From NCBI RefSeq assembly GCF_014697355.1, contig NZ_JACJRQ010000005.1, positions 239,159 through 303,158 on the forward strand: DNA of 64,000 bases, in the 5' to 3' direction. Every line of letters starts with the position of its first letter. Position 1 is the first letter of the stretch. Shown in pieces: positions 60,938 to 64,000 of the stretch. The DNA comes from Nostoc calcicola FACHB-3891. GTDB lineage: Bacteria > Cyanobacteriota > Cyanobacteriia > Cyanobacteriales > Nostocaceae. The translations under genes and the position numbers were made by a program. The notes below the pieces were generated by a model. It saw nothing but the letters and a program-made list of their open reading frames with translations, made no database searches and was not told where the DNA came from.

Positions 60938-61906
60938 ATGAATTTCAGTACTGCTCTACCTACTTTTGTAATTACACTCCGAGAAGGAGTAGAAGCTGCC
61001 CTTGTTGTTGGAATTGTGCTAGCGTTGCTGAAAAAAGCTAAAAAATCCCGATTGAATTCTTGGGTATATGCTGGCGTCGGCGTTGGGATTGCGATTAGTG
61101 CCTTGATAGGTGTGTTATTCAGTTGGATAATTCAAGTAGTAGGAGCTGCGAATCCTCAATACACTTCCGTAGTTGAGCCACTGTTGGAAGGTGTATTTAG
61201 CGTGTTAGCGATCGCAATGCTCAGTTGGATGCTAATCTGGATGACTCAACAAGCCCAATTTATGAAAGCGCAAGTTGAGGGAGCAGTTACACAAGCACTG
61301 ACACAAAACTCAAATGTAGGTTGGGGTGTTTTTAGTCTAGTTTTTATTGCCGTTGTTCGTGAAGGCTTTGAAACTGTTCTATTCATCGCTGCTAACTTTC
61401 AACAAGGATTAGTACCAAGCATCGGCGCACTTGCAGGTTTAGGAGTGGCGATCGCCATAGGTGTGCTTTTATTTAAATGGGGCATCAAAATTAACATCCG
61501 CCAATTTTTCCAGGTAATGGGCGTTTTATTAGTATTGATTGTCGCTGGGTTAGTAGTTTCAGCCTTGAAAAATTTTGACGAGGCTGTAGGTAACTTTGCC
61601 CTTAGCAGTCGTGCCACACAAAGCGTTTGCTTCTATTACGAACGCTTTACTAAAATCCACTCTTGTATTTTGGGACCAATGGTTTCAAATACTTCCACAA
61701 TTTTACCTGACGAACAATTTCCTGGCATTATTCTCAAATCTTTATTTGGCTACAGCGATAATATTTATCTAGTCCAAGCAGTAGCATATGCAGGATTTTT
61801 GCTCACCATTGGAGGACTATATTTCCGCAGTCTTGGAGGGAGCTTTTTTCCAGGCAAAAAGAATATCACATCTCGTCAAAAACCAATGAGTTCTGCAAAA
61901 GATTAA
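60938..61906 (+). CDS. FTR1-family high-affinity iron permease
   Basis: 322 residues from ATG 60938. Seven helices are expected; the first helix carries TLREGVEAALVVGIVLALL (REGxE at 15-19) and the fourth VVREGFETVLFIAANF (second REGxE). Both are the conserved iron-passage motifs of FTR1/EfeU. It imports Fe(III) that was oxidised on the outside. It lies downstream of the ferritin-like gene, with the multicopper oxidase and HhH lipoprotein before that, so the whole run 57960-61906 is likely functionally linked. Confidence 0.93.
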   Translation: MNFSTALPTFVITLREGVEAALVVGIVLALLKKAKKSRLNSWVYAGVGVGIAISALIGVLFSWIIQVVGAANPQYTSVVEPLLEGVFSVLAIAMLSWMLIWMTQQAQFMKAQVEGAVTQALTQNSNVGWGVFSLVFIAVVREGFETVLFIAANFQQGLVPSIGALAGLGVAIAIGVLLFKWGIKINIRQFFQVMGVLLVLIVAGLVVSALKNFDEAVGNFALSSRATQSVCFYYERFTKIHSCILGPMVSNTSTILPDEQFPGIILKSLFGYSDNIYLVQAVAYAGFLLTIGGLYFRSLGGSFFPGKKNITSRQKPMSSAKD

Positions 61907-61994
61907 AAACACATTTCTGAATACAGAATATTCTCTTAACTCTCTCTGCGCCTCTGCGCCTCTGCGTGAGACAAATCCAGACTACTACATTCAA

Positions 61995-62954
61995 CTAACT
62001 ACCCTCCGATCCAAACAAATCTTGCTTCAGTTGCTGACAAGCCTTTTCTATAGCATCTATACTACCTGGATTCACCAAACCATAATAATCAAACACATAA
62101 ATTCGGTTCTTTTGAGTAGCTTGCAATTGCTTCCAGAAAGCCTCCTTTTTCAAAGAATCTAAAAGCCCTGCTTCCGAATTACCTTGTGGAGGATTAACCA
62201 AAATTATCACCTCTGGATTTGCCTCTAAAACTTTCTCAGCCGAAAGAGTCACATAGCCACCCACTGGGCTTTTTCCTTGTAATTCTGCTGCCAGATTTTT
62301 CACCTGAAATTTAGTTAGTACATCCCCCGCCCAACTATTTTTATTCGGTGCTAAAATTGGTTGACGGCTAACCAAGACCAAACCCTTAATACCCTGAGTA
62401 GGCTGATCTGGTAAAAAAGTTTTGTAACGATTTAACAAAGGCTGAGCATCGGCATCAATTAACTGGGCTAGTGTTTTAGTCAACTCTTCTAAAGATTCCC
62501 AGTTATTAACCTGAGTAAGCAAAGTTGGAATTCCTAATTGCTTGATTTTTTGAATTGGAACAGTAGAAAAACCTTCTGCTCCAATAACTAAATCTGGTTT
62601 GAGAGCCACTACTTTTTCTAAATTAGGAGAATTTTGTCCTTCACTAACACGAGGAACATTTTTAAACCGAGGATCATCATTAAATAATTTACTACCAGTA
62701 ATTCCGACAATTTTTGTTTGGTCAAGTTGAGCGATAATATCAGCTGATAGAGAAGAAAGAGCAACAACTCTTTTGATCGATTGTTTTGGTAATTGCTGCG
62801 AATTTGGGTTATTTGTTTCAGTAGTATTTGCTACTTTTGTTGGTAACTGTTGAGTATTTGCAGTGTTACAAGCAACTAAGGTTATACTCAAAAAAAATGC
62901 TAAAGCAGATAACAGCCAACGATGACGCATAATAAAATTCCTTGTGTAGTTCAT
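61995..62954 (-). CDS. Iron-complex/B12-type ABC substrate-binding lipoprotein (FecB/BtuF family)
   Basis: 319 residues from ATG 62954. Signal FFLSITLVACN with lipobox Cys 29 is followed by a linker, then KRVVALSSLSADIIAQLDQTKIVGITG, LEKVVALKPDLVIGAEG and PEVIILVNPP: the two-lobed type III fold of FecB/BtuF proteins. It binds ferric siderophores, cobalamin or a metallochelate. No cognate permease/ATPase is in the window. It is convergent with the FTR1 gene, 88 bp away. Confidence 0.9.
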   Translation of the reverse strand: MNYTRNFIMRHRWLLSALAFFLSITLVACNTANTQQLPTKVANTTETNNPNSQQLPKQSIKRVVALSSLSADIIAQLDQTKIVGITGSKLFNDDPRFKNVPRVSEGQNSPNLEKVVALKPDLVIGAEGFSTVPIQKIKQLGIPTLLTQVNNWESLEELTKTLAQLIDADAQPLLNRYKTFLPDQPTQGIKGLVLVSRQPILAPNKNSWAGDVLTKFQVKNLAAELQGKSPVGGYVTLSAEKVLEANPEVIILVNPPQGNSEAGLLDSLKKEAFWKQLQATQKNRIYVFDYYGLVNPGSIDAIEKACQQLKQDLFGSEGS

Positions 62955-64000
62955 TCCTCATATAGTTTGGCGCATCTTTATACAGAATTGCTATGAAAAT
63001 TGCAGAACAAACAAACTCAGCATTAGATTCAAAAATAGCCAATGTACTTTCTATTTAACTTTTCATTATTTGAGATTTACCTTGCTTGATTTCTCACACA
63101 ACTCAAAAAAGAAGAAAGCATGTATGACAAAAATTTATAGATGTTGCTGCAAAAATTCGTTAATTCTCTCACCACTCAAAACTGGAAACGCGGACTTTTG
63201 TCTAGCCCACAGCCACTGCGGATAAAAAAAGGCGAGTAAAAGCGCAGTTCAAAATTCCCAAAGAATTTTGTGACTGTTCTACCCGCCAGGATCTATACAA
63301 GGTTTATTTAGAAAAGTTTTTTTGAATATGAATTTATAACAGTCTCAGTGATTTTTCGCTCAATAACAAACATTTTTAACCATTTGAATCACTATCTTAG
63401 TATGTTTGACTACAAAAAGCAAGATTTAACCAAACCTTTAACTTTAGCTCGGTATCATTAAATTAAGTACCTTTACCCAAGGTAATATGCACTTAGCGCA
63501 TGGGTAAAGTACAGAAAAAATTGTTAACTACAGATGAATATACAGCGTATTTCAGGTCAATGAAGTATATCGGTAGGGAGACAGCACAGTGGTGTCAACT
63601 TAACGTGAAACCCTTATCAAGACTTGATATTGAGTTCATTCACTTAGCGTTACTCACCGCGTCACCCCACCCTAGCCCTCCCCTTGTAAAGGCAGGGCTG
63701 TTTCATTCCCCAAAGAGCTTTAAAAATCAAGGGTTCTAGCAATTAAAAATTGGTTATTTTGTTACTAACGTGCCGAGGAAATGAACTATTTTACTGATAT
63801 TGAAGTGCTTAAATGTTCATCCGATCGTTACCCTTACTTACAATTTTCTCGCTAACCATCTTGACAAATCCTGTTTGAAATGGAATGATATCATGTCCGG
63901 GTAATGACTTACGATTAAGCGCCAGTTTGAAGCCACCAATGAAAACCCGTTAAGCCACGGATTAAATCTTGCTGTTGAAGTAAAGATTGACACCGATAAA
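62955..64000. other. 1 kb right-end region without a secure gene
   Basis: AT-rich at first. Contains GTGGTGTCAACTTAACGTG (about 63591-63609), related to the nested repeat at 43.2 kb, and CACCCCACCCTAGCCC low complexity. A 79-codon frame at 63500-63739 translates this repeat and is doubtful. A minus-strand frame open from 64000 to a TAA at 63838 (about 54 codons) may be the end of an unseen gene, but it is unrecognisable. Confidence 0.4.
63838..64000 (-). CDS. Possible C-terminus of a gene entering from the right edge
   Basis: Open for about 54 codons without a start, ending at 63838. The translation (RFNPWLNGFSLVASNWRLIV, then SHYPDMISFHFKQDLSRWLA) has no motif that I recognise. It could be chance. 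Confidence 0.2.
   Translation of the reverse strand, partial: LSVSIFTSTARFNPWLNGFSLVASNWRLIVSHYPDMISFHFKQDLSRWLARKL

Noticed and set aside
63500..63739. 79-codon frame near the right end
   Set aside because: It runs through the GGTGTCAACTTAACG repeat and CCACCCTAGCCC low-complexity DNA and has no domain.

Overview
The window looks like chromosomal DNA of a filamentous, heterocyst-forming cyanobacterium of the Nostoc/Anabaena type. Supporting signs are the many HIP1 octamers (GCGATCGC), several families of heptanucleotide short tandem repeats, photosystem II factor Psb27, an RNA-binding protein gene next to rpsU, and the cyanobacterial style of a two-module NRPS, Uma2 endonuclease, FGE-kinase fusion and lone tnpB genes. 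I see no rRNA, tRNA or CRISPR array. All product names come from reading motifs by eye; no database search was run.

Layout. 1-13.8 kb is a cell-surface and secondary-metabolite region: the N-terminal part of an O-antigen ligase-like protein that runs off the left edge, a GT2 glycosyltransferase and a Wzx-type flippase (all minus), a 1.4 kb gene-poor leader, a two-module NRPS (A-PCP-C-A-PCP-TE, plus strand), then two membrane GT-C-type glycosyltransferases (minus). 13.8-21.1 kb holds housekeeping genes (rsmI, a PfkB kinase, a CysQ-like phosphatase, the cold-type rbp-rpsU pair, an HI0933-family flavoprotein, and a 54-residue rubredoxin gene) interrupted by a lone tnpB. 21.1-32.4 kb holds an AI-2E family permease, pdxH, an azoreductase, a DUF3153-like lipoprotein, a TPR protein, a second unrelated tnpB, argB, a periplasmic binding protein, a Uma2 nuclease and a YefM-YoeB toxin-antitoxin pair bracketed by direct repeats. 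32.6-45 kb holds a dual kinase-FGE protein, aroK, a LapA-like membrane protein, ubiX, an RNase R-type exonuclease, a cyanobacterial unknown and clpP. 45-55 kb holds a YyaL-type thioredoxin-fold protein, mobA, an alpha/beta hydrolase, a GHL10-type glycosidase-like protein, psb27, cofH and a third GT-C enzyme.

55.6-63.0 kb is the most coherent functional block. It is a metal-handling island with a His-cluster membrane protein, CbtB, a two-domain multicopper oxidase, an HhH lipoprotein, a small ferritin-like protein, an FTR1 iron permease and a FecB/BtuF-type binding protein. Together they suggest an oxidase-coupled iron uptake route (oxidise outside the plasma membrane, import by FTR1, store in the ferritin-like protein), with CbtB pointing to cobalt. 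This pathway is inferred from gene content.

The intergenic DNA is unusually rich in repeats. There are several small terminal-inverted-repeat (MITE-like) elements, one with clear target duplications; an eight-unit 20-bp tandem array beside clpP; heptamer arrays; and palindromic repeats, one of which appears to have inserted in frame into the Uma2 gene. A hairpin covers the Shine-Dalgarno sequence of the rbp gene.
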